Source of the DNA: Dendrolimus kikuchii
Lineage: Eukaryota; Arthropoda; Insecta; Lepidoptera; Lasiocampidae
NCBI GenBank assembly: GCA_019925095.2
Contig: CM034401.1
Coordinates: forward strand, 12,808,338 to 12,872,337
Reading direction: 5' to 3'
Length of the DNA stretch: 64,000 nt
Part shown: positions 47,621 through 59,545 of the stretch, one piece after another
How positions within the stretch are numbered: position 1 is the stretch's first letter
How the letters are laid out: each line of letters begins with the position of its first letter
Notes under the pieces: model-generated
Told to the model about the DNA's origin: nothing
The model's database searches: none
What the model saw: the letters and a program-made list of their open reading frames with translations, nothing else
Position numbers and translations under genes: made by a program

Positions 47621-48501
47621 ATTGTACAGACCGTGTGCGTATTTGCCAGCTACGCAAAAAAAAACGGTAAATGCTGTAAAATTTATTTCAGTTTTATTCA
47701 ACAATACAAACGATATGAAATTTCCCTTAATAGTCCGTGACAAGTTCCGGCATAAACGTGTTAAAATATCTTATATTTAACCTCGTTATAAGAGAACGTT
47801 AAGCCGTGAATACCGGTACTCAAGATGTGATAAAATAGGTATTTTAGAATTGGGGTCGCGGTGTTGGCCGCATTATTCCCGCAACCGTGGCCTATGGCGC
47901 AAGGAAGAGCACCGGAGTGTGTTAGATATACCGGCCTGGCTCAGTAGTGCAATTTCAAAACCTATAAAGTAAAATTTTTTTTTTAATTAGTATAAGGGCC
48001 TTAATTATCTGGCAGGGCATGTTTTCAGATGGAATGTCGTTAAAGTTCGTGACAAATTTTTTGCTTTGTTCTAACATTTTTTACGAATCACTAGGTTTTG
48101 ATTTTTCAAAACCAAGATGAAGAGCTCCACACTACCGAGCAATGATATATGCGTACATTTTAACTCGTCAGACAAAGGTGTTCCACAATCAATTATTTTA
48201 TAGTTAGGGCTTTTTACCGACGTACTTCTACTAGACTATCTTTGATAGTCCCTAGATCGTACATATCAACTCACCAGATGGTATCACAAGTTATTCTTAG
48301 TGCTTTTTAGAAAGAAAAACACCATTAAAACTTTAAAATAAGATTTTGTATGAACCCAGTAAATTAATTATTAAAAGGATAGGTATGATGTACGTATCAG
48401 AACTAAACTATTTATTTCCAAAAAAAATTGGGTACATAAAATAATAATTAATTGAAACCATTAAAGAACATTTTAAATAATAAATATAATATAATTATAT
48501 A

Positions 48502-49003
48502 CAGTGAAACCTGGTTAAGTGAGACATCAAGGGACCAGCAATGTGGTTTCACTTATATAGGTATTCCACTTACCCAGTGTCTCAGATACCCAGGTATAAA
48601 GATATATTTTCACGTGCGGATAAAAATTGTAGCTTTCGTTTTGACATTTTTCAAATAAACGCCCGTATGATAGTAAAGCGAAACTAAAACTAGAGGTCAT
48701 TCAGGCTCAAAATTACTTACGTAGTTAAGTGCGGAATTTGCGAGTAGAATAAGAATAAATAAGTAAACAAACAGAACGATGTTAAATCAGTTGCAGAGGT
48801 TTATCTATGCATATAAAATTCACTCTCTGTCTCAGTTATAGAGGTAACTACGATGATAAATCGAAATAACGAATGCCAGATATAGAGATTTCCTTCGTCC
48901 CACTAACAGGGGTAATTCAGTGCCAAAGTGTTGGGACCTCAGCATGAGTTCCAGTTATGGAGGTTTCTCACTTATCCAGGTCCCACTTAACCAAGTTTCA
49001 CTG
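48502..49003. mobile_element. 502-bp MITE with TA target duplication (pogo/Tigger-like)
   Basis: It begins CAGTGAAACCTGGTTAAGTG and ends with the reverse complement of CAGTGAAACTTGGTTAAGTG, flanked by TA on both sides (48500-48501 and 49004-49005). The inner part contains several diverged copies of a TTATAGAGGT / ACTTATCCAGGT motif. CAGT ends with TA duplication fit the Tc1/mariner superfamily, and the ends resemble pogo/Tigger elements. No transposase gene. Confidence 0.85.
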
Positions 49004-49139
49004 TATATTGATATGGTAGCTGCATACATTATTAATCATCTTACATAAGTAAACTGTAACTGATAAATAACTTATTTCTAAAGCTATTTTAATATATATT
49101 ATCTAAAAATTCTTGAACTCGATGAAAAGTAAAACATAA

Positions 49140-49560
49140 AAATTACTAAGCACCGACTTTAAGATGTTTTAGATAATATATATTAATAATAATAACTTTA
49201 GAAATAAGTTACTTTATACTTTTTAGTTTTTTAGTTTTTGAAGTCGGTTTTTTTAAACGAATTTTTTTAATTTTTTTGTTACGTTTTAGTGTCTAGCTAT
49301 GTATGGGCAGATCTACGAAAGGTGCCGCTCTCCTTAAAAAATATAGGTCCCAAGAAACGGGAACAAAAAAATGATCGTAAAATGAAAACTACTGGGCCAA
49401 ACTATGTTAAATTTTTAGGGGACCAAATGGCAGCTATTCCGCATCGAAAAAAAAGAATCACGTAAATCGGATCATAAATCTCGGAGTAATCGGTGAACAT
49501 ACATAAAAAAAGATCCCGACGAATTGAGAACCTCCTCTTTTTTTTGAAGTCGGTTAATAA
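49140..49560 (+). repeat. Dispersed lepidopteran repeat ending GAAGTCGGTTAATAA
   Basis: Landmarks: GAAAACTACTGGGCCAAACT, GGGGACCAAATGGCAGCTAT, AATCACGTAAATCGGATCAT, ATCTCGGAGTAATCGGTGAA and GACGAATTGAGAACCTCCTC, then a T run and GAAGTCGGTTAATAAA. A second GAAGTCGGTTTTTTT lies inside at 49238. I recognise this as a high-copy lepidopteran repeat but cannot place its class. Confidence 0.6.
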
Positions 49561-49734
49561 ATAGAACTATAATAGTTTGTAAATAATTGTTGTTAACTAT
49601 GTTATCTTTTTTTATATTTGAATTTGTACTCCTAAATAACATATGAAACTTTGTATATGTTACTAACTACTAAACTCACATCTTTTATGTATACCATATT
49701 TTTGAGCAAACAAGTAAATTGTATTATATTTTAT

Positions 49735-49857
49735 CGTTTTATATTGTATTGTTCTGTATCGTGTTGTGTTGCGTTATGTTGCGTTGCGTTGTGTTGTGTT
49801 GCGTTGTATTGCGTTGTATTGTATCGTATCGTATTGTATTGTATCGTATCGTATTAA
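49735..49857. repeat. Degenerate pentamer tandem repeat (TTGTR/TYGCG type)
   Basis: A run of TTGTA, TTGTG, TTGCG and TCGTA pentamers over about 120 bp, in blocks: GTGTTGTGTTGCGTT first, then GTATTGTATCGTATCGTATT. It creates spurious Cys/Val/Leu-rich open frames. Confidence 0.85.
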
Positions 49858-50724
49858 TATGTCAATTCTTTGAAGTTCAACTAAGTACTATGATCACGTA
49901 TTTAATTAGTATGTTCATATATTTAAATTAAAAACAAGAAGGTGTACAGACACGTATCTATATAAGGATAATTAAAAACGCGGTACCTCCTCGAAAGCCT
50001 GCATCAAAATAATACTGGTAAAATTATACAAATGAAAACTCTATTCAAACCTGATTCTATATTCATACGATGAAATCCCGCGGTGGGTAAATATTACACG
50101 GCGTTTCGTGCCGTGCTGCTGTACAAATCAAACTTGATAAATCTGTGATTGCTATCGCGGGCCACTCGTGAATGTTGATTGAGCTCGCCTAGTGGAACCA
50201 ATAGTTATGTTTCATTATTCATTTGCATTGGTTTTCATTACCATTGTATGGAAAATTTATGACTGTACACAATGCAATACAACCTGATAAACTTACTTAT
50301 TATATAGTAGGTTTATAATAGTTATGTTCCAACACACTAAACCAGAAATAATTAACGAGTGTAGAATAAACAAATTAAAAAAAGATCGATTTCAAGAAAT
50401 ACAAAAAGAAAATAAAACACAAGAAATAAATATTTTCTATACCATTTTAATACTTAGATAGTTATAGATTATTGCTCACGAAAATAAAAAATTACATAAA
50501 AACAATTGTTTTTATGTTTTTTTGTATGAAAAAGAAATAATTTTTAAATTACTTTAGAAAACATTGATTTCCATCTCGTCGATAATCTTTAAAAATATTT
50601 GGTCGAATATCAGTTAATTCTAAATAAATTCTATTAGAACACTCACTTGTTTTAATATAATTTTCTTCTTTAGTGCTCAACGAGCAAAGGGTTATTTATT
50701 TTAAAAATGTCGAAACACGACGCG

Positions 50725-50866
50725 TTTTTTTTTTATTGCAAGAGATCAGCAGACAGGCAAACGGCCCACTTGATGGAAAGCAGTTACCATCGCCTATGGA
50801 CATTAGCAACATCAAAGGTGCTACAAATGCGCTGCTGCTCTCTTAAGGGAAACTGGAACCTGGTCA
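50725..50866 (-). mobile_element. Short retroelement, family C, 5'-truncated copy
   Basis: The minus-strand copy starts TGACCAGGTTCCAGTTTCCC and ends CTGATCTCTTGCAATAA plus an A tail. Its 5' breakpoint is nearly the same as that of the copy at 11429. Confidence 0.75.
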
Positions 50867-51104
50867 ATCGACGAATCTGTTTTATCGACGACATACCTTT
50901 AATATTATATTTAAAGGACACTGATAAAAACTAGAATATTTCAACTAAAATATTATACGATTCATGGTCGGTTTCTATATCTTACGGACAGTTAATATTT
51001 GACATAAGCTTCATATAGGTAATGTCATAATTCAACCGATGGAATAGCAAGTAAATGAATACTAAAATACAGAAACTGGCCGTTAGTGACGTGGCAAAAT
51101 CTTA

Positions 51105-51310
51105 GGTACTAACAAACCCGTTTGAAAGTAAACCCCTTAATACGCATTTGTACTACCGTGAAAGGCATACGAAGTGCCGCCGGAAACACGTAGCGGTTAG
51201 CACAAAGCTCTCGCCTCGTCGGACACGTCGCGTCACTTGGAGAGAATGATGACGCGAGTTTTTCGCTGGTTACGTGTTGAAACGAGCTCACACCAAGTGA
51301 GGACGACCTG
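51105..51310. other. Unexplained GC/CpG-rich island
   Basis: About 200 bp much richer in GC and CpG than its flanks (for example GGCATACGAAGTGCCGCCGG, GTCGGACACGTCGCGTCACT). The minus strand is open for 60 codons with no recognised motif. It could be an exon of an unknown gene, a regulatory element, or an old mobile element. Confidence 0.35.
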
Positions 51311-51959
51311 CGTCATGCCACTCGCTTTACCAACACAACCTTTGAGATGTTTCAAGACCTAACACGTAAAAATAGTAATACTTCTATTTCATGTCGTGAT
51401 AATGTATTTTGAACGCGACGCGAGTTTTTTTGATATATTTATTAAATCAAGTAAAAATCAATCGATCCACACACTTACATCATCTATTTAAAAACAGTTT
51501 TGAATATGCTTTTTCTATATACTTTAAATAAGGTGCTTCTATGCGCAGTGAAAGATTCCGCAAACGTGACAAAGACATACGAAAATAAGAGATTAGTAAT
51601 TCAGACAAAAAGCGTTTAATCAATAATACCCCAAGCTCTTAAACTAATTCACGGATTTTGTTTTGAATGAAAAATTATATTATTTTGCCATTCTAGTATA
51701 TTAGTTGTTTTTTTGTTATACTTACTGACATAAATATTTTCAAGAAACATCATTATGATTGTTATGATCTATAAAATGAATACCCAATCTTTGTTGATTG
51801 AAAAAAAAAACTTTAGTGACGTATGAGGCAGCCCAACCTTAACTTTTACTCTTTTTTGCAATTGCATTACACCACTGTAACCTTTCTACAAAATTAGGTA
51901 CATCCACATAAAGTGACAAACGGATAGACTGACAGTCATTGTCAAAATTGCTGCGCAAT

Positions 51960-52450
51960 CTTAAGGATGTATTTTTAATCGACTTCAAAGCTTCTCAATT
52001 CATCGTGTAAATATTTTTTTTATGTATGTTCAACTATAACTTTTTTATTTCTAAACTGATTTTGATGGATATTTTGCATTCGATTCGGTAAATATTCCAA
52101 TTGGTCCGTTATATTTTTTTTGCTATTGTTTTATGGGTTCTAAAGATATAACACAATATATATTAAAATAAGACAGAAAAATGTGTAGTTCTTGCAGTTT
52201 TTCAGCTATAACTATTTGTTTCTATACCGATTTTGATGATTCTTTTTACATTAAATTCGGTACAGCTTCAAAATAGTTTCATATACATTTTATTTTTATT
52301 GGACAACATATACTTAACTAAAAAGTGAAAATAAAAAAAAGTTTATCAAAAAAGAATTTGTCTTCAAGAGCAGACTAAAAAGCAAAATATAAATATTTAC
52401 TATATTTTGAAGTCGGTGCCAAGTAAAACGTAAAAATTACTATATGTTGC
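51960..52450. repeat. AT-rich dispersed repeat of the GAAGTCGGTG type
   Basis: Twice repeated internally: ACTTTTTTATTTCTAAACTG then GATTTTGATGGATATTTTGC at 52040-52085, and ACTATTTGTTTCTATACCGA then TTTTGATGATTCTTTTTAC at 52210-52250. It ends TTTGAAGTCGGTGCCAAGTA near 52410. Class not determined. Confidence 0.4.
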
Positions 52451-52492
52451 AAATTTGTTGTTGTTTTTTTATGTTTACTCAAAATTTTATTA

Positions 52493-52975
52493 TCCATGCA
52501 GGAACGGAGTAAGAACATTAATTCCTGCGACCAGGCGGCCTGTTATAAGAGGCGACAAAACAACCCACAGCCAGGTGGTAGAGTATTTGCCCATCTGGAT
52601 GACTACCACCTCTGGTTTTTTTCATTGCATGAGTTCAGCAGGCAGGCACAAGGCCCACCTCATGGAAAGCGGCTACCATCGCCTATAGACATTTGCAACA
52701 CCAACACAAATAACTGTTACTTTCTTAAAGGAAACTGATACCTGGCCACTAATGCGGAAACACAACTCAAGTCTGGCCTACAGCATGTCACCATAACAAC
52801 CTTGAGTTGTGTTCAGACATTAGTGATCATATTCTAATCCCATCTACGAGTCCGACAGCACATTGGTAGCACGTTTAGTGTTGCAAATGTTCATTGGCGA
52901 CGGTCACCATTTTCCATCACACTTGAACCGTCAGGTTGTCTGCTGTACTCCAGCAATATAAAAAAATGTTTTGCT
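52493..52975. mobile_element. Family C retroelements in inverted (palindromic) array
   Basis: Three family C segments are joined. 52493-52617 is plus (GCAGGAACGGAGTAAG to GACTACCACCTCTGG), 52614-52793 is minus (CATTGCATGAGTTCAGCAGG through GAAACACAACTCAAGTC), and 52785-52975 is plus (GTCACCATAACAACCTTGAG through GTCTGCTGTACTCCAGCAAT and an A tail). The last two form an inverted repeat with arms of roughly 170 bp. Confidence 0.75.
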
Positions 52976-53877
52976 TTTCAGTTACTCCCGAAGTCGGTGT
53001 CTTTTTCGCTAAATTTTTTATTATGGTTACTTTCATAATTTGAAAATACTGAATAACTTAAAATAATAAACAAATTAAGTAATTAGCCCCGCTGAGAGCA
53101 GATTTATAACAAACTCGATTGAGGGTCGCCCACTCACAGCCTTAATTTATTTTTATCTTAAACACCCAACCGTAAAATTACCAACAGGTCCTTTGACCTC
53201 CGAACTTCAGACTTTTTATGTATAATAGAAGCACATTACCGTTATGTGATGTGTCTGACAACTCTGTGATAAGAGGACATCACAACACTACCTTACCTTT
53301 GTAGAGCTACTACTGAAAGGCACGCACGTAGGTAGTGGTTAAGTCATTTGAATTTTTATTTAAAGACTAAACCACACTCATCGATATATAACAGTCCCTT
53401 AATCTTCAATAGTACTAAAAACTTTATAGATTTATAATAAATTTGTATAACACGTCACCAATGCGCTCCATGGTCACATTCTTATTAATCCTTAACTTTT
53501 ACTTAAAACTAGCCGTGGTTGTGACGACACTTGCATGATACTTGGACTTTATATTAGTATCATATGAATACTGTAAGCTCTTAAAATGTAACATACTTGT
53601 TGTAAATTGTACATAATTGTTGTCTAATAATCCCTTAGACTGTCATTATTTTTATATATATATATTATTTTTTGTATCATCAACAAACGGTGAAGCCTTT
53701 TCGAAACCTACACATCTTAGACAAACATTTACTTGTAGACAACACAACAAAAAATCTAAAAATGCTAATTTATGTTTAGACATGGTATAAATAATAATAG
53801 TAATGTTATAAATAATAATAGATTTAAATTAAATTTTGATATTCATCATGAAATCACCGACAGTATTTCAAAATTTT

Positions 53878-54123
53878 TATCACAGCCCATAAACGTCCCT
53901 CTGCTGAATGGACAGTATGCCCGCCATGCTTGTCCAAGGCGGATTGGCGAATTTCATACATCGGATATCTCGATGTGCAGGTTTCATCACGGGGTAATTC
54001 GTAATAACATGCATATTAGGTCAGAAAACTGACTAAATGGTGCATGCTTTCCGCTTATGCAGGATTCAAACCCACGCCCTTTGAGTTTGGGACACATGCG
54101 CTAACCACTAAGGTGCCACGGCC
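53878..54123 (-). mobile_element. tRNA-derived SINE, family A
   Basis: Reverse copy: GCCGTGGCACCTTAGTGGTT at the 5' end, a degraded B box (GGGTTTGAATCC), body with GTCAGTTTTCTGACC and CGCCTTGGACAAGCATGGCG, and tail ending ATTCAGCAGAGGGACGTTTA TGGGCTGTGAT. Confidence 0.8.
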
Positions 54124-54995
54124 TTTTACTTTCAAGTTCATTTATTGACATAATATAAAATATCTATTCTATACACAAATTACAGCAAAGCCTATTCTAG
54201 TATAATTAACAAAACAAAGCCGGCAGCTCTAATTTTCGTTCGACTCTAACTATAAATGAACACCTGCGTTCCGTTCAGTAAACACAGACTGCTAAACAAA
54301 CCGTTGTGTCACGGGTTATATGTGTCTATGTATACCTACAACCACCATCCATTATGTCACCATTTTCAATTAACTCGATTGGCGAAAATGTATAATATAT
54401 AAACGTTTTATATCCAAGTCTCTTGATTGAATTATTATCATAAATAAGTATGAAATTCTGCGTCATTTAACACAAATAATTGTTACACATAAATGTGAAA
54501 TGAATTTGTAAAAATATGGAAATCCTAACTAATACATCTATTATTATTCATTCAATTATAATGTCCTAACAGCCTTGCGACTAAAGCGACAATGTAAACA
54601 ACTTATCCTTAGCCTGTTGTATTAGTAATTCCTAACTTTCATACAGAAAAAAAACTGTTTCCAAAGGACAGCGTTTTATTTACGTCACCGTTGGCAATAC
54701 AGTAACAAATACATCGTCATAGCAACAACAATGACAGCGACAATTTTAATGTGTTGCTTTCATGGTCAATTCCATCATCCCAAAAAAATGTTACAGGTAT
54801 TTATCATTAAGAATTTTGAAGAAAATATTTTAAGCATGGCATTTTTGAAGAATTATATCATGCCCACTTCATGACATACATATCCTTTATTAACTCGAGA
54901 GAAGCCGCTGGCATAAGCTAGTAAAAATATATTTTATATTTTACAAAATAAAATAACTCTTTTCATAAATGAAACAAATTAAATTACTTATTTCT

Positions 54996-55236
54996 ACCTG
55001 GACTAAAATGATAGCTGCGATCGACTTTTTTATGTTATAAGTATTGAGCATATTGTTTTGTTTTGTTAGTTGGTTGAGTTGAATCCTATAGAATTTCTAT
55101 GAAAAAATATAATTTCAACTCACAATAATAATGACTTGAATCAACAACTCACTTATAAATGAGCCATTGTACAACACTATGCTCCATATTTGCAACATAA
55201 AAAAGTCTATCGCAGCTGTCATGTTAGTCCGGGTAA
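54996..55236. mobile_element. Foldback MITE, family 1, copy 3
   Basis: ACCTGGACTAAAATGATAGC plus TGCGATCGACTTTTTTATGT at the left is mirrored on the right, where the reverse complement reads ACCCGGACTAACATGACAGC plus TGCGATAGACTTTTTTATGT. Longer centre than copies 1 and 2. Confidence 0.8.
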
Positions 55237-55712
55237 TTAAAAAACAGAGTATAAAGGTCAACATTATAAATTCTGAAGGTAAGTTAAATAAGCACTAAAC
55301 CAACATCGTAAAATTAAAAGCTACGTAAAATAAATATTTCATAACTTCTAAGTCTATTTTTGTTATACAACCGTCGCAAATAACCCTGTGGATGAAAGTG
55401 TATGAAATAGAACAACACAATACGAGGACCGGAATAGGTCATAATATCCGCTTTCTGTCAGCGAGCCCTTTCCGTCTATCACACCGCCCTGCTTTTATAT
55501 TACCAAGTGTTAATAAACTGACGAGTAAGATATTTATACAAATTCTATTTCTTACTAATGTGAGAAAAATTGTGAAAATTATTATTTTGGTGTCTTTTCG
55601 ACTCATGTTATATCAATAATATAATTTCAATTAGGCACATCTCCAGATAATGTAAGTGTATCTAAAAAGTTATTTTGATTATTTTTATAGGACTGTTTTT
55701 ATTTACAATGAT

Positions 55713-55897
55713 ATCGGCAGACAAACACATAGTATATTCCCAAATTAAGCAAGTTACGCTTGATGGGTACTATACAACGGACTACTCCGGGGCCGATCCC
55801 AGACACCCAGACCATAGTAAATAATGGAGAAGATTCGTTACAGAAATTTACCATAAAAGTTGCAGTTAGGTAAGCCTGCTCAACCACAGAGGCCGTC
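55713..55897 (-). mobile_element. tRNA-derived SINE, family B
   Basis: The minus strand begins GACGGCCTCTGTGGTTGAGC. The B-box region is deleted or decayed. The body GGTCTGGGTGTCTGGGATCG and the tail with AAGCGTAACTTGCTTAATTT and TGTGTTTGTCTGCCG are intact. Confidence 0.8.
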
Positions 55898-56079
55898 TAA
55901 TATTCGTATTTTTATATATAAATACTAGGATATGACCGCAACTTCACCTATGCTTGAATTAATATTCACACAAAATACTGCAGCATTTGAAAAAAAAATG
56001 TTTATTAAAGTTTTAATAAAATGTTTTAGTGAAAACTGTGTCGGAATAAGCTTATTTTTATGCATCCGAACAACTTCGA

Positions 56080-56430
56080 ACTAATCGCGGTAAAAATTCC
56101 CACGGGATTCGCGGAAAAATTCCCGCAGGAGATCCGAGATAGACAATATCATAAATTTTATTAAATTAAACTTGCTATAGATAAGTAAAAAAATCACATT
56201 GGAATTCGATTTTGAATTGATTATTTATCTGCCCATTTTAAATCATTCTCAGAAAAATTCCTGCGGGATTCTCAGGACAATTTTTCCTAAGTCTAAGAAT
56301 TAACTGTCGATCAGCGAAAACTGCATAGAAATCGGCCCAGTAGTTTTTATATAAATTCCGAACAAACAGACAAAACGACAAATAGACAAGAAATCTAAAA
56401 AAAATGTATTGTGTTCTCCATTGTTTATAA
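56080..56430 (-). repeat. Dispersed repeat shared with 34262
   Basis: On the plus strand it carries AAAATTCCCACGGGATTCGC, AAATTCCCGCAGGAGATCC, CCTGCGGGATTCTCAGG and GAAATCGGCCCAGTAGTTTT, the reverse of the motif order at 34262. Unplaced, Helitron-like interior. Confidence 0.5.
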
Positions 56431-56959
56431 AGTGCATTCGAGTTAGTTTTATTTAAATAGCTTTAATGTAAAGACACGTCACGTTTAGAAATTTATAGTA
56501 TTATAGATAAGACTTAATATTCATATTTTATATTATGGACTCTTTAAATGCGTGTCCGACTCGCATATGGCCACTTGTTTTGTTACCTTTACAAACTTGT
56601 TAAATTTCAAATATTTACTTAAGGACGAAACAATTCAAACTTAACCCCCAAATTTGTTCCAAATAACCAAAACCATGTTGAAAACTTAATACAATTTCTC
56701 GTCATAAAGTTAACAAACTAAATTAAACAGTTACAAGGTTCAAACACAATCAATTTTCAATAAACTACTTGTGCTAACAACCTTTTAAATAATCAACACA
56801 GCCTAAACAAATAACTCTATATTGTTGATGTAATAATTTTAAAGCTAACAAAAACAGACTCTCTGTTTGACTCGCTTAATTGGAATTTAAACATGAAATT
56901 TATATTTTATATTAATATCTACAAATAAATCTTAATCACTGTTTTCAATCTAATTTATT

Positions 56960-57095
56960 CCTGCAACAGGTTGTGTGGAAGAGATCGCTTTTTAGCGATA
57001 AGACCGCTTTTTGTAAACACAATTAGTTTATACTAGTTTCTAAGTTTATCTGTAATGGTGTACAATAACGAGTTATCTATTTATTGTACTCTATA
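56960..57095 (+). mobile_element. LINE 3' UTR fragment
   Basis: GTGTGGAAGAGATCGCTTTT then TAGCGATAAGACCGCTTTTT and TAATGGTGTACAATAACGAG. Matches the 3' UTR hairpin region of the LINE at 16940-17000. No coding sequence left. Confidence 0.65.
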
Positions 57096-57106
57096 TTATT
57101 CGGGCA

Positions 57107-57350
57107 GGAACGGAAAAAATATACAATTTACAGCGCCCAAGCGACTTGTGGAAAGAGGCGACTAACCAATCAACAGCCAGGTGTCAAGGCATTTTAATAG
57201 CCCAGGTCTAGAGAATGCCGCAATAACACTGTTGGGTTCTGTTCCAGTATACAAGAATATGGCTTTCAAGGCCGGCAGTACATTGCAAATGTTGCAACTG
57301 TCCATAGGCGATGTTAACCGCTTTCCATTAGACTGGGTCGTTTAAAAAAA
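57107..57350 (+). mobile_element. Short retroelement, family C, diverged copy
   Basis: GGGCAGGAACGGAAAAAATA, then GAGGCGACTAACCAATCAAC, AGCCAGGTGTCAAGGCATTT, GTCCATAGGCGATGTTAACC and CTTTCCATTAGACTGGGTCG plus an A run. Several small deletions compared with 5048. Confidence 0.75.
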
Positions 57351-58762
57351 TAAACTTAATTACAGAAAAATTACAGATTAATACTTATTCTAATATGCTC
57401 AAACGAAGGTCGTAATGCTAAACAGCGATCTCATCCAGACATCTAACAGAAGGAAAGCAGATTAGAAATGGCCATAGATGTTAATTTATACCTTGTACTT
57501 CTTACTAGATGTTTTATTAATGTATTGTATTGTGTTGTGTTAAGATTAAACATCGGGTAAAACAATTTCTGCTTTAATAACTAGTTTAGATGTTTCTGAT
57601 GTTCGTTAAGTTGACTCAAAGATTTACGGTCTTATTCATGTTGAGTTAGAATAAGTTTGAAATCTTCTTTAAAAACCATAAAGAAACTTTCAAACTTACC
57701 TACTCTGAATCAATATGAATTTATTGATGAATAAGACCGTAAAAGATAATTACTAATAATGTAATTGATTGCTAAAATTGTGTTTGTAATGTACTAAGAT
57801 TATCTTTTAATGTAAAGTCATATCTATTAACGACTACAGACATTAAGTAGCCGTCTGCTAGTCGGACTCACGCATGGAGGATTCCTTTATAAATACAATA
57901 CTCATATGAACTATTATACATCCTTTGTATGTATGTACTACGGCGTAGAACAAAGAGTTATGTGTGTATATTCCTACTTATAAAACTAAATATGTTCTCG
58001 ATTATAGCTCGACTGGGAAGTGATACCATATCCTCCATAGAGCCACGGCCTTGTACAATTGGCCGCTATTGCCGCCATACATGTATATGAATGAAACTTT
58101 TTCAGTTAATTGTTGGAGCGGTCTTAAAAACAATTAAGTTTACCGTGATTTTTTATCTAGCTCATTAGATATTCGCTTTCAAAGTCGTATGACATAGCCT
58201 CCATAACTTAATTTTAGACTATTATTGTGAAACAGGCGTTATAATTATGTATGTATGTATGTATGAAATCAGTCTTTAGACTAATACTAAGCTGCTATAT
58301 CTAACTATATTAACTTACCATCGGCAGTTTGATATTACATGATAATTTAATTAGTAGTAAGAAAAAAAATTTTTATAGTAAGATATAAGAACGCGGCATT
58401 AGCTAATAGTATGTATGAATGATAAAATCACGCATTATAAAAGGCAACTCGCTGAATGTTCACCTTAAGCTAACTACAGGTTATAGTACCATTTAATCTC
58501 ATTATTATGCAATAGGCAAGAAAACCTTGAGATTTATACCATTTATTCCGCGTCTGTACACATTTACGACGTGTGAACGTGTTTCGAATTGCAATAGTTT
58601 AACTGAAAAGTTATTGTATCCGAAAGTCTTACGGGGAACAAACTTGTACCATTATCCCTTATTGTATCTCTCTTTGTGCACTTTTATCCCTATTATAGGT
58701 AGAAAAAATGTTGGTGACATTTTTGTCAACTTCATAGTTACGAGCTATAAAAAATAGCATTC
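57351..58762. other. Intergenic DNA, nothing recognised
   Basis: AT-rich, with a short (GTAT)n run at 58241-58263. No coding or mobile element recognised. Confidence 0.45.
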
Positions 58763-59050
58763 ATATCGTCGGCGTCAGTGCAGGATCTGGTAACTACATT
58801 TTTTTTAAATTATTTCTTCTTTCTGGACACCTTCCCCATAGAAGACGGTGACCTAGACTCAGTATTCTACTTATAGCCTTGAGGGACTATTTTATTGTAT
58901 ACGTTTATAAAGTAATTGCAATATAATTCTTATTTATTTGATTATATTATTTTTGTCGTCAAAATTATTATATTTGTTAATAGTTGGACGAAAAAAATAG
59001 CATCAGCAAAAAATGTAGTAACAAGGTCCTGCACTAACGTCGACGATATT
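58763..59050. mobile_element. MITE, family 2, copy 2
   Basis: The left end ATATCGTCGGCGTCAGTGCA then GGATCTGGTAACTACATTTT matches the reverse complement of the right end (ATATCGTCGACGTTAGTGCA then GGACCTTGTTACTACATTTT). About 288 bp. Second member of the family seen at 16118. Part of its right end is duplicated at 60361. Confidence 0.8.
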
Positions 59051-59190
59051 ATGTTCTTTTTAAGCATATTTTTACTTATTGATCCATGAGGCTGAAAAAC
59101 TAATCATACATGTGGTGCTTGTGTGAACACTACGACTAATCAGCGCGCGGTATTTAAATATTAGCTGTTAAGTTCAAAATATATGATGTA
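59029..59190. repeat. 162-bp exact duplication, copy 1
   Basis: Identical base for base, as far as I can read it, to 60361-60522, 1,332 bp away in the same orientation. It starts inside the right end of the MITE (CTGCACTAACGTCGACGATA) and stops exactly where the Helitron 3' end begins (CTAGAG at 59191). Confidence 0.95.
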
Positions 59191-59545
59191 CTAGAGTTTA
59201 CCCCGCGGCTCCGCCGCGCGTCAAACTCTAGTGCGTACCTCTTGTTTTAAGGACAGGCGTTAATACAGGATATATTGTATTGTATTTTTATGTTGGTGCT
59301 ATTTGCCCTCGGAAGATTTACTTCATTTTATATCGCAAACTATCCCATCTACCGGGATGAATAGTATCTATGTCCATTTTCGATATTCAGACAGACAGAT
59401 CGAGTGAGTCGCATTTTTTAAAGATTGTGAATTTTTATATCTATAAACTTGATAAATGATTGGTCTCCCATACAAACTTTAATACCCTAACCCGTTCTAG
59501 TTTTATTTACATAAATAAATATTGTGTAAACTACACAAACGACCA
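59191..59545 (-). mobile_element. Helitron 3' part
   Basis: On the minus strand it ends with CGCGGCGGAGCCGCGGGGTA then AACTCTAG before a host T. Going inward it matches the Helitron at 27679: TCTCCCATACAAAC, CCCGTTCTAGTTTTATTTAC, TGTAAACTACACAAACGACC. It runs straight into the A/C-rich minisatellite, and its 5' half is not present. Confidence 0.75.

Noticed and set aside
58480..58520. Possible missing upstream Beat exon (minus-strand EIKWYYNL)
   Set aside because: The frame stops right after the match, lacks the following Beat motifs and has no phase-0 donor.
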